A stretch of 64,000 nucleotides of DNA, from contig JBCFYV010011172.1 in assembly GCA_039000515.1 (NCBI GenBank), positions 78,141,529 through 78,205,528 on the forward strand, in the 5' to 3' direction. Every line of letters starts with the position of its first letter. The first letter of the stretch is position 1. Shown here in pieces: positions 34,082-46,849 of the stretch. Position numbers and translations under genes: made by a program. This stretch comes from Timema cristinae (taxonomy: Eukaryota; Arthropoda; Insecta; Phasmatodea; Timematidae). Below the pieces are notes generated by a model that saw nothing but the letters and a program-made list of their open reading frames with translations, searched no databases and was not told the origin of the DNA.

Positions 34082-35150
34082 GCACCACGTCTTACTACCC
34101 GTTCGGGTTATACGCACTTACGCTAATGTGTAATGGTAGGGTGATTATGAGATGAAATAGAGGACCTACAGTTTAACGTGGAATCCGAACCACGGTGGAG
34201 GCCTGGCATTCCCCACATTCACAAGATGTCTTGTCAGAGGTGTAGGAAGGGTTTGGAAATCAGATAAATCTGTGCCGGGACTGAGGATCGAACCCCGGCC
34301 GCCAGCATAGAAGTCTGACACCTTACCCCTAGACCACCAGGTCACCGACACTTTATCACTCTTATCAGACATCAAGCAAATGTACCAACAAATATGGATC
34401 TACCCTGAACATGGTTTTTATCAACAAATTGTTTGATGTTTCTCTCCTCAAGATGGATTACAAACATTTCAATTGAACCTGCACCATTCCTTGCACTTGG
34501 TTTTATGAAACAGCTAGGGTCTGATGTGAAAGAAAATGTTCCTCTTGTGTCTAATAGAGTGGTTGAACGAGACATCTATGTAGGTGACATAGTACCTCCT
34601 GAGAAAGTTATTAGTTTATTTCTACAATTGGTTGAATTATTCAGGTTTGGCGACTTTGAATTGAGGAAGCAGGTCAGTAATAGTTTGGAAGTGATTGGGT
34701 TTATTTCGGTTGTGCACTTTGTTAGTCAAAATAAATACTTTGATTGTTCTTCAGATTCAACCATCAGAATATTGGGAATGCAATGGTCACCTCTAATATG
34801 AACCTGGAACCATCTAAGGCATTTTGCCAACTGTTGCTCGAATATTTGATACCTTAGGTCTAGTTGCTCCACTTAATTTATTCGCAAACATTCTCTTACA
34901 AATACTCTGGAATTTAAAATTGGAGTGTGATGACGCACCAGCTGATTCTATTTGCACAGCCTGAACATCCTTTCATCGCTAACTAAACTGCCTCATTCAG
35001 AGTCAAGAGTGCACGCTTCTTGGATTCTCGGATGCTTCAGGTAAGGGCTATGAGTCTGTTATTGATATAAGAACACTCGAGCCTTCTAATTATATTATGG
35101 TAACATTATGTGCTAAGTCAAGGTCATATGTTTAAAAACCATCTTTTTGA
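32040..35150 (+). pseudogene. BEL/Pao-type LTR retrotransposon remnant
   Basis: Domains appear in order but broken. A Gag start at about 32070 reads PPIKLDSFDGNISEWPEFYD. A zinc-knuckle-like CLMC-KQNH-PLYSC lies at about 32600, followed by RRLCIDCFG. A protease-to-RT linker at 33268 includes MPIALESCFGWLLMS. Reverse transcriptase from 34355 reads LLSDIKQMYQQIWIYPEHGF, and ALGFMKQL follows. The catalytic box reads YVGDI where the family has YVDDI, so an active-site Asp is lost. VISLFLQLVELFRFGDFELR is a Pao-like post-catalytic segment. Many frameshifts and stops. No LTRs, RNase H or integrase were recognised. A SINE sits inside at 34049-34347. Confidence 0.75.
34049..34347 (-). mobile_element. 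SINE A copy inserted in the BEL/Pao remnant
   Basis: A full-length minus-strand family A copy: head GACCTGGTGGTCTAGGGGTA, body GGAATGCCAGGCCTCCACCG, shared tail ACCCGAACGGGTAGTAAGAC and (AAT)n. The target duplication ACACTTTATCA lies at 34038-34048 and 34348-34358. Confidence 0.9.
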
Positions 35151-35254
35151 CAAAGGGACCACTCCAAATATTTTCTAGAGGCATACATTTTTAAAATTTT
35201 GCTGAGATAGGGCCAGTCCAAATATATTCTAAATGCATAAGTTATGATTTTTTT

Positions 35255-35510
35255 TGTTTATTGAAACACCACATCTTATTACTTGTACAGGTTGTATGCT
35301 TATGTACTAATTACACTAATGTGTTTGGGTTTGGTAAAGTTAAATTTAGAGAAAATGCACCCATATTCATGTGGATAGCGAGTGTGAAACCATTTAGTAT
35401 AAAACTACCCTTTTTGCACCCGACCGGGATCAAACTCTGATCTCTCCCCATCATCGACATCCAGTCTACGAGAGTGACACCTTAAGAGTTAGATCATGTG
35501 GCCTTCGAAG
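35255..35510 (-). mobile_element. SINE B copy, diverged
   Basis: Minus-strand copy with decayed tail (CACCACATCTTATTACTTGT on the plus strand), body motif GGTTTCACACTCGC and a decayed head. No clear target duplication. Confidence 0.65.
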
Positions 35511-35539
35511 CAGTTAATAATTTTAAAATATTGGAAATC

Positions 35540-35656
35540 CATAATCACAAAACAGGGAAATAGCAAGCGGTCGTTCTTTGTATCAGTAAGTCGATCACCA
35601 ATCTGTAATTACAAACCAAGGAAATTGCAAGGGGTTGTTCTTTGTATTGTATCCTA
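35540..35656 (+). repeat. Short tandem duplication, ~64-bp spacing
   Basis: Two copies of TAAT-ACAAA-CA-GGAAAT-GCAAG-GGT-GTTCTTTGTAT start near 35542 and 35606. Confidence 0.7.
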
Positions 35657-35799
35657 TAACCTATATTATTCGCCCAAGATAACAAAAATACACAAAATAC
35701 TTTCTCATTCCGAAGCTAGAAGATTAATAAACAATAATAACGTAGAGTTCAAAGAGCAGGGAACCAAAGCAAGGTTTACAACATAAGATTACACAATAA

Positions 35800-38571
35800 A
35801 AACTTTATTTGAAATGAGAACAGTTTTAACCCCTTAACTTACCATTTGACCTGGCTATGTTTTACATCAGGATTACCATTTAAATTCATCATGTCAGGGT
35901 ACTTGCACAAGTTTAATCTAACTGATATAACTTCTATAATATATTTGGAATTTAATTCCACTAAACAGCATTTTTATGTCCAGCTAAATCATCTTTTTTC
36001 TTCTCCCTCCTCTCATTTACATTCTTCCTCCCACGTTGCCTCTTTCTCCCTCCTATTTCCCCTCAATCTACTATCACTATCACCCCTCTCTCCTAGCACT
36101 TCCCTTCGGCCTTTATTTATCTCTTTTTCTCCTCTTTATCACTTTATTTTACTAATTTCCCTCTATTTCACTCCCCTCCCACTTATATTATTCCTCCCAT
36201 ATCCAATCGTTTACATCTCTCCCCCTTCTTTTTCACCCGCATTTACGTTTGATTGTATGAATCACTACTGTCAAAAGAGCTATCACTTTCAGAAGGCTTA
36301 TCTATGTTATTATTGCTGACACCTTAAGTTCTACACTTTCACTAATATAATCATCAGAAAATCTACATCCTCACTATTACTAGTATCTACTAAATCATTT
36401 TCATTGTCAGAATCACAACGTATCTGTGTCATTTCTTCATCAGTTAGCCATTTTTAGGCCAAGAAATTTTCTGTTTACTAGTTGACGAAATTTCATAGCT
36501 TGACTGTACTAATAATTGAGTAACACCTCTTTGTAAAAAAAAAACCTACGTTAAAGTTTTGGTTGAAAGAAAGGCAGGGTTATACAGTGAAACCTGTATC
36601 GGTGATTTAACCCTTGATGAAACCGGATATGTAATACAAATAGAAGAGCTATCAGCTTGAAGGAAGAGCTAGGGAAGGGGTGGAAGTAGTTTTACCGCAG
36701 TGGTGGCACCACCATTTACTATGATGCGTGTACAGATGTTCTGAACACGAGCACTCCCCTCCTCCCCTTTGTTTTTCTCATTTCTTGCTTTTTGCTTACA
36801 GGAAAAATTATACAATAATGTCCTTTGTATTGAAAATACCAAAATATGCCTTTAAAAATGACCAAAAAACGCCCTATAGCGTAATAACACGAAGATATGC
36901 TAAACTATGCCCTAAAATAGCTACTTAAATCAGCTTAGTTTCTCATAAAAAACATTTGTATACATTTGAACAACATTATAGGTTTGGAAGAAAAGAAAAA
37001 AAAATTAAATCATAAATCCAAGCCATACTCATTACATTAGTGTGGAAGGTTGAGTTGGGTGTAATTAATCAGGGAATAAAAGTTCAAAAAAGTTGGCTTA
37101 CAAGAACCTAACTTCTCATTTAATAAAACAACATTTTCCAGGGGTCTTTCATTGTTCTAATTTTCTATACAGTCCTCTTCTCAAATATGTTGGCTACCAG
37201 AATGTCCAGTAAGTCGCCAAGACTGTTGTTTGAAAACATATTTTCCTCACTAACCGATAAACATCCCCTACTAATTGATAGTACAAAGTAAAAAGTTGTT
37301 TGCTACCCAGGTTTATGGTGACACAGTTCAAAAGTTTGTTTTAAATAGTCAGCTCCAAATACAGATTATGGATCAACCAATTTGCCAATGAGCAAATAGA
37401 ACATAAGCACCAGCCTAGCCCTAATCATGATTAATATAATTTATATTATCCAAGTATGAAATGACAGTAATTCAAAATTAAGCTAATTTGTAATGTAACC
37501 TTAATGTTGCATTATTGTCTTACTACAATGATTTATTTAAATTTTAAAACATCTATAATGTTGAGAATGTTTATTCACAAGTAATATTAAATAAATACAA
37601 TTAATAATTTCATCAAAAAAGTATTTGTTATATGAGTTAGTGCAAGTCAAAGTAGTCTGTCATTTTTTTAAATTTTAAATATGTTAAAAATAGGGCTGGG
37701 GAACATACAAGAAAACATAAGATACTCAGCCTCATGGGAGTTTCCTTAAACTCCTTAAGCCAGGTTGAGTCCTTGGGCACTTTGGAGTGCTAGTTGCAGT
37801 CCTCGTTGATAAAAAACTTCCAAATAAACCAACTTACTTTCAAATTGTTTGTTGTAAATGTTACATGCTGGAGGGCCAGTTTCCAAATATGGCAGTCTGA
37901 TCACAAGGAAAGCTGATCACAATAATTCAGGTACCAACAATCCAGTCTTGTCATCCTTACCCTCTTCAATGACCAACCTTTTCAGACAAGTAACTAGTCA
38001 GCAGTATTTAAAGATTGTTTACAACTTAACAATTTGCAAATAATTGCTTGAACAAAAATAGGACGAATGATTATGTTCTGGTTTTCTTTGCAATTGTTTG
38101 CAGTTTGAGGGTTGGTTATTGGAAAGAGGGGTAGGGCGAAAGTCGGTTTATTAACACTAGAAGGCAATCTTTGTCTACTCTCTAAATAACCATCTTTAAA
38201 GCTGACTGTTTTTAAAATGCCTGCTTAATAACGATGTCACTTGGGATTGCCAGTAGCGGTCCCCCTGTTGGATTCCAACGCTCCTATTAGTACAGCTATT
38301 TTAACCTGGAGGCTGTAGGCCTGGTGTATGTATGGTTGTGGGCTGAGCAGCTCTTTTGCCGATAATGTGGTTTTTTTTTTACAATATTAAAAAGGTAAAA
38401 TGCAAAACTACATGTGCATTTTTTAATATAAACCATTTATATAAATTAACTTCTTTGTAGAAATATTAATAAACATAGAAAAGTTCAATATGCTATTACA
38501 ACTATTTGAAAATGGGGGAAGGGGAAGTAAATAAGTGTTTTAGACTTATTTGATTTACTTTACATCTATTG
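35800..38571. other. Mostly unrecognised AT-rich DNA
   Basis: A pyrimidine-rich tract at 36000-36240 gives an open frame that is not gene-like. At 36330-36465 a minus-strand stretch reads KWLTDEEMTQIRCDSDNEND then LVDTSNSEDVDF, an acidic piece that might be a piggyBac-type N terminus. At about 36579 TACAGTGAAACCTGTATCGG resembles a Tigger-type terminal repeat. Neither can be confirmed. Confidence 0.3.
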
Positions 38572-38842
38572 CTGTTTCCAGCCTATGGCCTGGGTCAGTT
38601 TTTTTAATTAGTCATATATTTTCCACTACTGGATGGCTTGGCCTGTCATATATTCATATGCTTTATAATTTAACTTAAGACTAGGACAGGCACAACATCC
38701 CATCCCTGGCCGTTAATTTATCACTATGAAAGGGTAAACCCACATTTCATCAATGCTAAATTTTCGGTCATGTCGTAAATCAAACCTGGGATATTTATCT
38801 CAGTAGACAGACACACTACCAACTGAGCTAAGATGTCAGATA
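38572..38842 (-). mobile_element. SINE, family C (tRNA-derived head, LINE-like tail)
   Basis: Read on the minus strand, the head TGACATCTTAGCTCAGTTGG has an A box and GGTTTGATTT is a decayed B box. The body has CATCCCTGGCC-type sequence. The 3' end CTGACCCAGGCCATAGGCTG with GAAACAGC matches the ends of the LINE pieces at 16083 and 18235. No target duplication was established. Confidence 0.65.
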
Positions 38843-39396
38843 GACTTTTTAGATAAATCCAAAATGATGTGAGCAATAATTATTAATAATTTATAGTAAT
38901 TCTTTCCGAACTAGCACAAAGTTATTTAAAGGCTTGCATTCTGTTTATTTGTTTTCATCTTTCATGAAGAGTAGTGCATTATTATTTATATTTTAAATAA
39001 TATACTTATATATTTGGAAGAAGATATGTATAAATATATCTCATTTTGTCCTACTTGTAAGCAGCTAAGTATGAGTCACTAAAGAATGTCCTTTCAAACA
39101 TTCGTTTCTCGCTAACCTGTAAACGGCACCCACTCACCCTCGTCTCCTTTCCACTCTATAATCCCTTCCCTCTCGTCAAGCAATATTAGTACAAAGGACC
39201 ATGTTGTCTGCTACCTGAATTAAAACTGGTGAGTCACCACCAACTTCTAACATACACAGTTCAAAAGATCAGCAAAAATAATCAGGATCAAATTGGCCCA
39301 ACCCTAGTTGAAAATTGATTATGCAGGCGGTGGTTTTAATCAGCTCATATGAAGGAAAAGTTAAAGGAAAGAGGGATAGAAGCAAATAAAAGAAAA

Positions 39397-39580
39397 TTAA
39401 ACACAATATGGCTTTTTACAATGATAAGAAGACCATAGTTTAGACTTTAAATTGCTGCTATTAGACAAAGAGGCAATGATTGCTTCTTGAAGAAAATTGA
39501 CCAATAGTGTCCAATCATCCAACATCAGGTTCATTCTATCAGTACTAATCCAACTCTGGGAGTGTGAATCAAGCAACTGC
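39397..39580 (-). CDS. Candidate terminal exon of an unknown gene
   Basis: On the minus strand the acceptor TTCCTCTTTTAG opens a frame reading QLLDSHSQSWISTDRMNLML then DDWTLLVNFLQEAIIASL, ending KKPYCV and a stop. The amphipathic, Trp-containing stretch looks more protein-like than chance frames nearby. However, no upstream exon or AATAAA just downstream was seen, and I do not recognise the family. Confidence 0.25.
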
Positions 39581-40151
39581 CTAAAAGAGGAATACATAAA
39601 ACACAAAAGGAAGAAAAGTAAATTGCTAAAGAATGATAGGACACACAAATAGGAACATGTAAAAGGAATGAAGGATAGACACAGGAAATAAATATATTTG
39701 GTACACTTATTTTAACAAAATATACAAAATGAATATATACATGCATATAATCATATACATGAAAAAAAACTACAGTGATTTAATTCTAAAAAATAAGTCT
39801 TTATTAATAATAAAAGATAAACATAAACAGATCTAATGTTTTATTATAAAACAATTCTTATGAAATGTTTCTGTCCATAGAGAACAATAAAATACAGCAG
39901 AGCATGCAAACTGTAATCAGACTAAAATATTTACATTAAATCCTCAGTCAAACAATCCTGATTAATTTTTTATTGATGATTCAAAGGATTTTTACAAATC
40001 CAAGTATGTTATCTTTCCTTCAAATATATAACAAATTGCTAAGATGGAAAAAAAACTTTGCCAAAATATTGATTAATACAAGTATTAAATCTTTAAATTA
40101 TTTTAAATCCACAAAGAAAAAATTAGTGCCAATTGCTGTATTTAATAAACT

Positions 40152-40337
40152 TTGAAAGGAGGATATAAGGGCAAGACCTACACACTTACCAGAAAATGTA
40201 TGCATCAAAGTTAAAACACAACAAAACACATTACAGTACTTTTGAGGGCACATAAGGCATTGTAATGTCTTTTGTTGTTTTTAAATTGTGAATTTTTCTG
40301 GTAGTGCGTAGCTCTTGTTTTTCTATCCTTCTTTCAA
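40152..40337. mobile_element. Foldback element F, copy 1
   Basis: This 186-bp element has imperfect terminal inverted repeats. Left is TTGAAAGGAGGATATAAGGG with CAAGACCTACACACTTACCA. The right, on the other strand, is TTGAAAGAAGGATAGAAAAA with CAAGAGCTACGCACTACCA. It is related to 54034-54296. No coding capacity. Confidence 0.6.
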
Positions 40338-41053
40338 TGCTTATTATATATTGTGTGTAGTATTTTTACAACACTTTTAGCCATACATTTTTTTTGCTTA
40401 TTACTACCTTAAAATATGGTTTAATTTGTCATGTACAATCAGTGAACTGTACAAGGTAAACAAAGAATACACATTCAAGGCTCTAAAAGGCTGTGCAATA
40501 TCTTTTCACTTTCCTCAAATATATAAAGACATATACTGTGTTAAGATAAATGGCAAGTTTAATTTATACTTTTCACAAATTCCTCTATATTTGAATGCAT
40601 TTATAATTTGAAAATGCAAAGTTAAAATTAAGGATGTCATACTCATTAGCTTTGATTCTTACTGGTATAGAAATGGTCGAGAATCAATCTTAATATCATG
40701 ATTTTTTATACCTCGATTCTTGGCTAGCAAATGAAAGTTATAGCAGCCAAATGAAAGAACAAAATTCAGAATTTGGTAATCTTTCATTATGCCTATTATT
40801 AGGTAGTAATTTTGCCATTTCAATTTTAGTACTGGCAAATTGTAAAATGTACTCAATCTGACCATCGTATTTTAGTAGTCTTTTAATTAAATATGGCTTT
40901 TTTTTTCTCTACAAACTACAATTTTTAGGGGTTTTTTTCAACAAAATTATGGTATCATATATAAATAACATATTTTTTATGAAACTGAATGCTCAGAAAA
41001 AGGATTGTAATTGTAAATGTTGAGGAATCGAGAAAAACAGAAATTGTGACATT

Positions 41054-41621
41054 CAGGGATGCAAGTGCTGAGGTTTTTAAAATAAGTGAGTGATCCACCC
41101 AAGTAATAAAGTGACTAAAAGTAACCTTTGTGTGACTGAGATTAAAAAGAATATTCGCACTTACTAAAAAAATAAATCCTCTATTAAATAATCAAGTTAA
41201 TAACAATGTTCAACTTTTAAAAAGGTTTTCAAGAGAAAACTGTTTTTTACCTTAAGTTTTTATAAATCAAAGATTGAAATTATTAAAGGAGTTTAAAGTT
41301 AAACACTTGTGAAATAATTATTCTGCAAAACCTTGTGTTCCAGGTACCAGTAATATTTAAATTGCTTCTATGAACAATTTATTTGCAGTTCTGCATTTTT
41401 CTGCTTCTTAAATTCTTCACTTCTGTTTTAGTTCATCTTGTGACCAAATATCTTTCCTCTCTTTTGTATTAAAAAATATGATCGCCTTCCTTTTATATTT
41501 TTTTATGTGGATATAATGGCTTCTATGTGCACCATGAATGCAACTGTGATATTTTATAAATTAACCTACAATAATTAAAGTTTATAAATTTGTGGTAAAA
41601 AGTGACTCACTTGCATCCCTC
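41054..41621. mobile_element. Possible hAT-type MITE
   Basis: The left end CAGGGATGCAAGTGCTGAGG and the right end, read on the other strand, GAGGGATGCAAGTGAGTCAC share a CAGGGATG-type inverted terminus typical of hAT elements. Internal sequence is AT-rich and non-coding. An 8-bp target duplication was not evident. Confidence 0.4.
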
Positions 41622-44600
41622 ATCTTTGGTTAAAATAAAACTAGTGTACTATTTCTTCAACTTTTTTTTACTTTGAAAACCCAATACATGCATATGAATA
41701 TTAAACAATATCTAGCCATTTCTCAACATATATTAAGATCTTAATTTCAATCTACAGAGTATTTTATCATTAATATATAGATGGGTTGAATCCTATATTT
41801 CTTGAATCCAAACCGTAATTTTTTTTTTAAATTTTGAATCCATGAATCTTTAGAAATATACAATTTGAGTTTAAGTAAAAATATTTAAAAGTGAGTTTAA
41901 AAAAAGTTGTTTAAGCCTTAGTGTCACTGACAAATGATGTTTTGTTTGTCATGTCTATTACATCACCAACAAAGCAAACACCTTTTAGTTAATAAATGAT
42001 ATCACTACAATTTTGTCATTTTAGGGATTTTATTATTTTCACAATTACACAAGTTTGTATAATTCCTTTTACCAATTGTTTAGAAATGTAAAAGAAGAGT
42101 CAAGTTCTTCATAATGGTATTTAAGATCATTTTTTGAGATTTTTACAAATCTTGGATTTTGAGAGAATTGAGGATTCAAGCATCCCATCTCTACATTGTT
42201 CTTAAAAGACTTAAGAGTGTTATGTATGGCATATTAATACTGTATTGTGATGTTAAGTTTACTAACTAAATTAATACTATAATTCAGTTACACTGAGAAC
42301 AAGCATTTTAAAATATCTCAACCGACTAAACTGATTGATCTTAAAAATATGGAATGTTGGCGACTTAATCAGGTTATTTACTATCACTTTCTCTCTCTCT
42401 TTCGTTACTTCATGTATATGGAATAAATCATAATACTTTACATTTTTCAATGTGATCTCATAGTTTCCATAACACAATAAATAATATAAGCATAGAACTT
42501 TAAAACTAATGTAAATAGTTTATTGCACAGTATGTACCACTGGTGTGTACTGATTGGAAACTAGAATGCTCTAAACATTATTCAAGTTAAGTGTTTAAGA
42601 GAAACACTTTATAAAAAGAAAAATAATCCCTTTTGTTTAAAGAAAGCTATCTCATCCAGATTTGATTTGTTTCTGAAAATTGTGAGACTTCCCAAAGAAA
42701 AGAAGAAGCGAGGATAGTAGTGCTTTGGGAGTACTTGGTTTTCGAGATTCGAGCTGAGCTCGTTGATGGAGCTCAGATCAAGATTGAAAGTTTTGTTGTC
42801 TCATCATTTTTGATCTTTCTCTTGATATACATTAAAATAATTTTTTTAATGCAATTCTAAGTATAGACTATTTAATACAGATGATTTTGACAGTTTCACT
42901 TATAAATCATTTGGAACTTAACTAATTGTTAAAATTAATATCAAATGTCACAATAATAATGAAATAGAAATTAAAACTACTTTTGACCAGTAACCTAATT
43001 CAATACTTTTGTCCATTTTGAACTACCCTCAATTGAAGTTGCATTGCCATGACAAGGCAATGAAAATAAAAATAGCTAATTAGATTACTAAATACTTAAA
43101 TAATCATTATTTTTACTATGTTTACATGGTCCCTTTCTAAAATTTCAATTTCAGTCAAATTAAAAACGTAACATTGAAAATACATATGGGTTGTTTTAGA
43201 ATTTAAGATATTTAAATGGTGTATTAAATACATTCAACTACAAAACTAGCATTAGTTACTATTTAGTTATAAAAAGAAATATGTTGGATAACCTGTCTAA
43301 AATCAGCATTGATCAACATTGTAATAAATATTTTATCAAAATTAAACCACACTTAAATAAAAAATAGCATTTACTATGTCATATTGTCTACTAGAAGAAT
43401 TATTTTACTCATCTAACTTTTCATTTTAAAGCATGAATATCAATTTTTATAAGCATTAAAAAGTAAATTTAAATAAATTTTGAAATAATATTATTTCTGA
43501 TGGCATGTGCATAGACGAATGGAAATGGAACAGAAGAAGTAATAATTTGTGATTATTTTGTTGTCTTATAAATAAATTAGTGGTAAAGTTTCGGGGGCCT
43601 ATTTTGGGGAAGTAATAGCTTCACCATACAAAAAATGCAGACTTTACCAGTTTTTGCATTTAAATTAATAGTTCGGCTTTATTCCATATTCTTTTGCAAT
43701 ATAACACTTCTTTTTCACTTTCTTTTACACTTCTCTAATCACTTTAACCTTATTGACTAAGGTTAAACTTGTGTATGTTCCACGCTTAGACATCATAAAA
43801 ACACCGAAATTTACACTTGTCAGATGACAATGAGCGACTGTCACTAAGAGACAAAGGTGCTAGATTAGGACAAGCAACATAAACCTTACACTTTCCATGC
43901 TGGGTGTCACACAGATGTGATTAAAGCAAAGCCAAAACATCTCCTATTCTAGGAAAACCAATTGCAGCTGGTGCCAAATTCTATGCTTTATCTTTTACTG
44001 AGTCAATAACTCTTAATTGTATTTGACATTCCTGAGATTCTTGGGTTTGGTTGAGAATGTTAAGTTAGGTTTGAAATAAGAAGAAACCTGATAAAGTTAA
44101 CAATATACTATATAAACTTTGAATTATCCAAATATTTCCTTCTAAAATTCAAATTAAATGTTATTTTTTTACCATTGATTTAAATAAGAATTTTGTGGGG
44201 AATAAAGGTGGGTTCGAATTATCCAACTTCAAATTAGCCAGATCCTACTGTATTTACATTTTATGTTTGTTTTGACTGATAACATTTTAAATATACTATT
44301 TTAACTTTAAAATAAATAAATATATACTCTTAGCATTTTAAAATTATGAATATACTTTACTTGCGTTTGACCCCAATAAAAAAAATCCAAGCTTGCAGAC
44401 CCCTAATGGATAGTAATTGTTTCTACACATTTCACTAGAGATGGGTCAGATATACTTTTCCTCGAATCTAAGCCTGTGCGAAGACAAGGTTTTAAATTTT
44501 GAAGTGAATCCGAATCTTTGCTTACTTGCTTAAATCAAGTCAGAATAAAAAAATTTAAAATGAAAATGATCTGAAAAAAATATTTCATAACGAAAATGTT

Positions 44601-45604
44601 TTGAATTGGATAATTTATAATGAAATATTAGGCTAAATTATTTGTAAATACTTTTTTAATTTTGTCCAATAAAAAAATAAATGTCACAACACAATCACAC
44701 AAACTTTCTCATAAGGTGTAAACATTATAGCTCACATGAACATTTTCAAAAATAGGTTTTCATTAAAGTACTTTTAATTAAGCTTTCCTCAGAAAAAATG
44801 ACACATAACACATAATCTGTTAATTGTAATAAACACTTATTCCAAAAACAATTTACATATATGAATTTTAAACAAATTTGATCAATTATTTTTGACAAAT
44901 ATCAAAATTTTACAAATCAGTTATTTGCAAGCTGCTCTCAAATTAGTTTTAATTGATAAAACAAAAAATATATTCTTATTTATCATGAACTAGCCATTTG
45001 AAACTAAATCTTCAAGGCCATTTTAAAAATACTTCAAAGTTTCCCAACTTTGTAATGAGTAAATAAACTACCCTTAAACTAATATACATATTCCAATATT
45101 AAACAAAATTATTGGTACTGAATGAAAAAAAAATCAAAATTTTTCAAAAATTATCATATATCAATAAATTACTCTTTTTTTTCAGAAAAAAACATTATAA
45201 AAATTAACTATGTATATCTTAAATACTTATCAGATACCCAATTTGAACCAAATTGATAAAACTATTTTTTAAATATTGCAAATTTTAAAAATATATATAT
45301 TTTCACAAAAAGTATACAGTCGTTTGTCATCTTAAAAACTCCTCAGATATAAATTTAAAAAAATATTTAGAGCCATTTTAGAATTATTTTGATTTTCCAA
45401 AACTCACACAATAAACTACCCTTACAGACATTTGTAGAATCCACTTTTTTGGATTTAGTGGCACAAAAAAAGGAAATAATCATCATAATCCCAATTTCTA
45501 GGATATTCACAATTATAATACTTTATTTTTAGATGAGAAAGTAATAAGGTCAATAAACCGTGTCAAAATAATGACTAGATTTTAAATACTACAAAATTAC
45601 TAAG
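41622..45604. other. Long AT-rich stretch, no gene recognised
   Basis: About 4 kb with no supported exon. At 44208-44252 the plus strand ends in GAATTATCCAACTTC...CCTACTGTA. Read on the other strand this is a CAGTAGGATC...GGATAATTCGAA terminus like Tigger/pogo ends at TA; its partner was not found. Confidence 0.4.
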
Positions 45605-45830
45605 TAGGGAGACCTGGCAGTCTAGGGGTAAGGTTTCAGTCTTCTGTGTTAGTGTTCCAGGGTTTAAATCCTGGTCCCAGCACAGATTTATCTGATTATA
45701 AAACCCTTCCTTCACCTCTGGCAAGGTGTGTGCTTTCACACTTTGTGAATGTGTGGAATACCAGGCCCTTACTGTTATTCAGAACCCACGTTAAACTGTA
45801 GGTCCCTTCTTCTTTCCACTATCATTCTAT
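45605..45830 (+). mobile_element. SINE A copy, diverged, different 3' part
   Basis: The head GACCTGGCAGTCTAGGGGTA and body TTATCTGATTATAAAACCCT and CCACGTTAAACTGTAGGTCC match family A. After about 45800 the sequence departs from the family and continues into CTGGGGATAGCGGAATTCGC, without the shared tail. Confidence 0.65.
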
Positions 45831-46394
45831 CACGTATTATCCTACCATCTGGGGATAGCGGAATTCGCCTTAATGGTGTCCCCACCTTGGAAATGAATTC
45901 CTCCATATGCCAGGAAAGCAGACGTGTAGATAAGGTCGAATGGCCAGATCTAGAGCATTAGCCCCACCCAGATTAGCATGTTTATATTGACAAGTGAAAC
46001 AATGGATTCATGCTAACTTCTTTAGAGAAATACCCAAGGGGAAAAGGTCAGGAATTTATCCATTATCATGTTTCAACAAATACTGATGACTCATCAATCA
46101 CTGCTAAACTTCTTTTATACAACCTTCCTCTTTGTTATGTAGCAATCTGTGAGGAAAGGAGAAGTGAGGGAGTATTTAAATCTTGTGGAAAAACAAACAA
46201 TATGGAAGCCATGTGACTCATTGTGCTCCAGCTCTCAATAGCTATTTAATAGGTTCAGCAAGTGAGAGAACTTGAAAGATTTAAAAAGCAACAAAGATTT
46301 ATTATACTCTACCATCTTTGGGGATGTGTAAATTAGGGGGGAGGAAATAGCTTGCCAAGGTCAACCATTACCATGGAAGCTCCAAAAAGGGAGT
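45831..46394. other. Unrecognised sequence next to SINE A
   Basis: Somewhat GC-richer, with two short open frames that match nothing known to me. It may be part of a longer composite repeat with the SINE head. Confidence 0.3.
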
Positions 46395-46545
46395 GGAAAT
46401 TAAAGAAAGGGGTACTAAACAAAGAATATTTAAAAGGTTTCAAAACTTTATAATACCTAAGAGATGTCAAAAATAGTAAATATTTAATGAGTTTCAAACC
46501 TAGAGAATATTTAAGGGATTTTAAACACTAACACTTTTAAGGTGG
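46395..46545 (-). repeat. Minisatellite, ~28-bp degenerate unit (locus 3)
   Basis: Reverse-oriented copies of the unit at 7560: GAGTTTCAAACCTAGAGAAT with ATTTAA(A/G)(A/G)G. Confidence 0.55.
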
Positions 46546-46849
46546 GGATGTAGGGGACAGGAAAAAAGGCTTTTGCAGTTTTTATATTAAAACATATTTT
46601 GGTCAAAAGAAATCAAATATTGCTTCAGTACAAATATAGAGTTTGATTTTCTTCACATGGTGATCTCAACAGTTCTTGAAAATCTGTCAAGGGTGACCTA
46701 AAATTTAATGACAACTATCTCTCTTCATTTAAAAAGTTTGTCATTTAATGCCGCCATGCTCATGACAGATATTCAACAAGTGTTAATACCACCAGTGATG
46801 AAAATTACACTCTATGTTTGTGCTGAAGCAATTCTTTTCTTTTTTTGCC

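Noticed and set aside
35846..36319. Open frame of 157 codons
   Set aside because: It lies in a pyrimidine-rich tract, so the frame is open by composition. The translation is Ser/Leu/Phe/Pro-rich low complexity with no splice support.
36330..36465. piggyBac transposase N terminus on the minus strand
   Set aside because: Only a short acidic stretch with LTDEE supports it. No catalytic region, TTAA ends or length.
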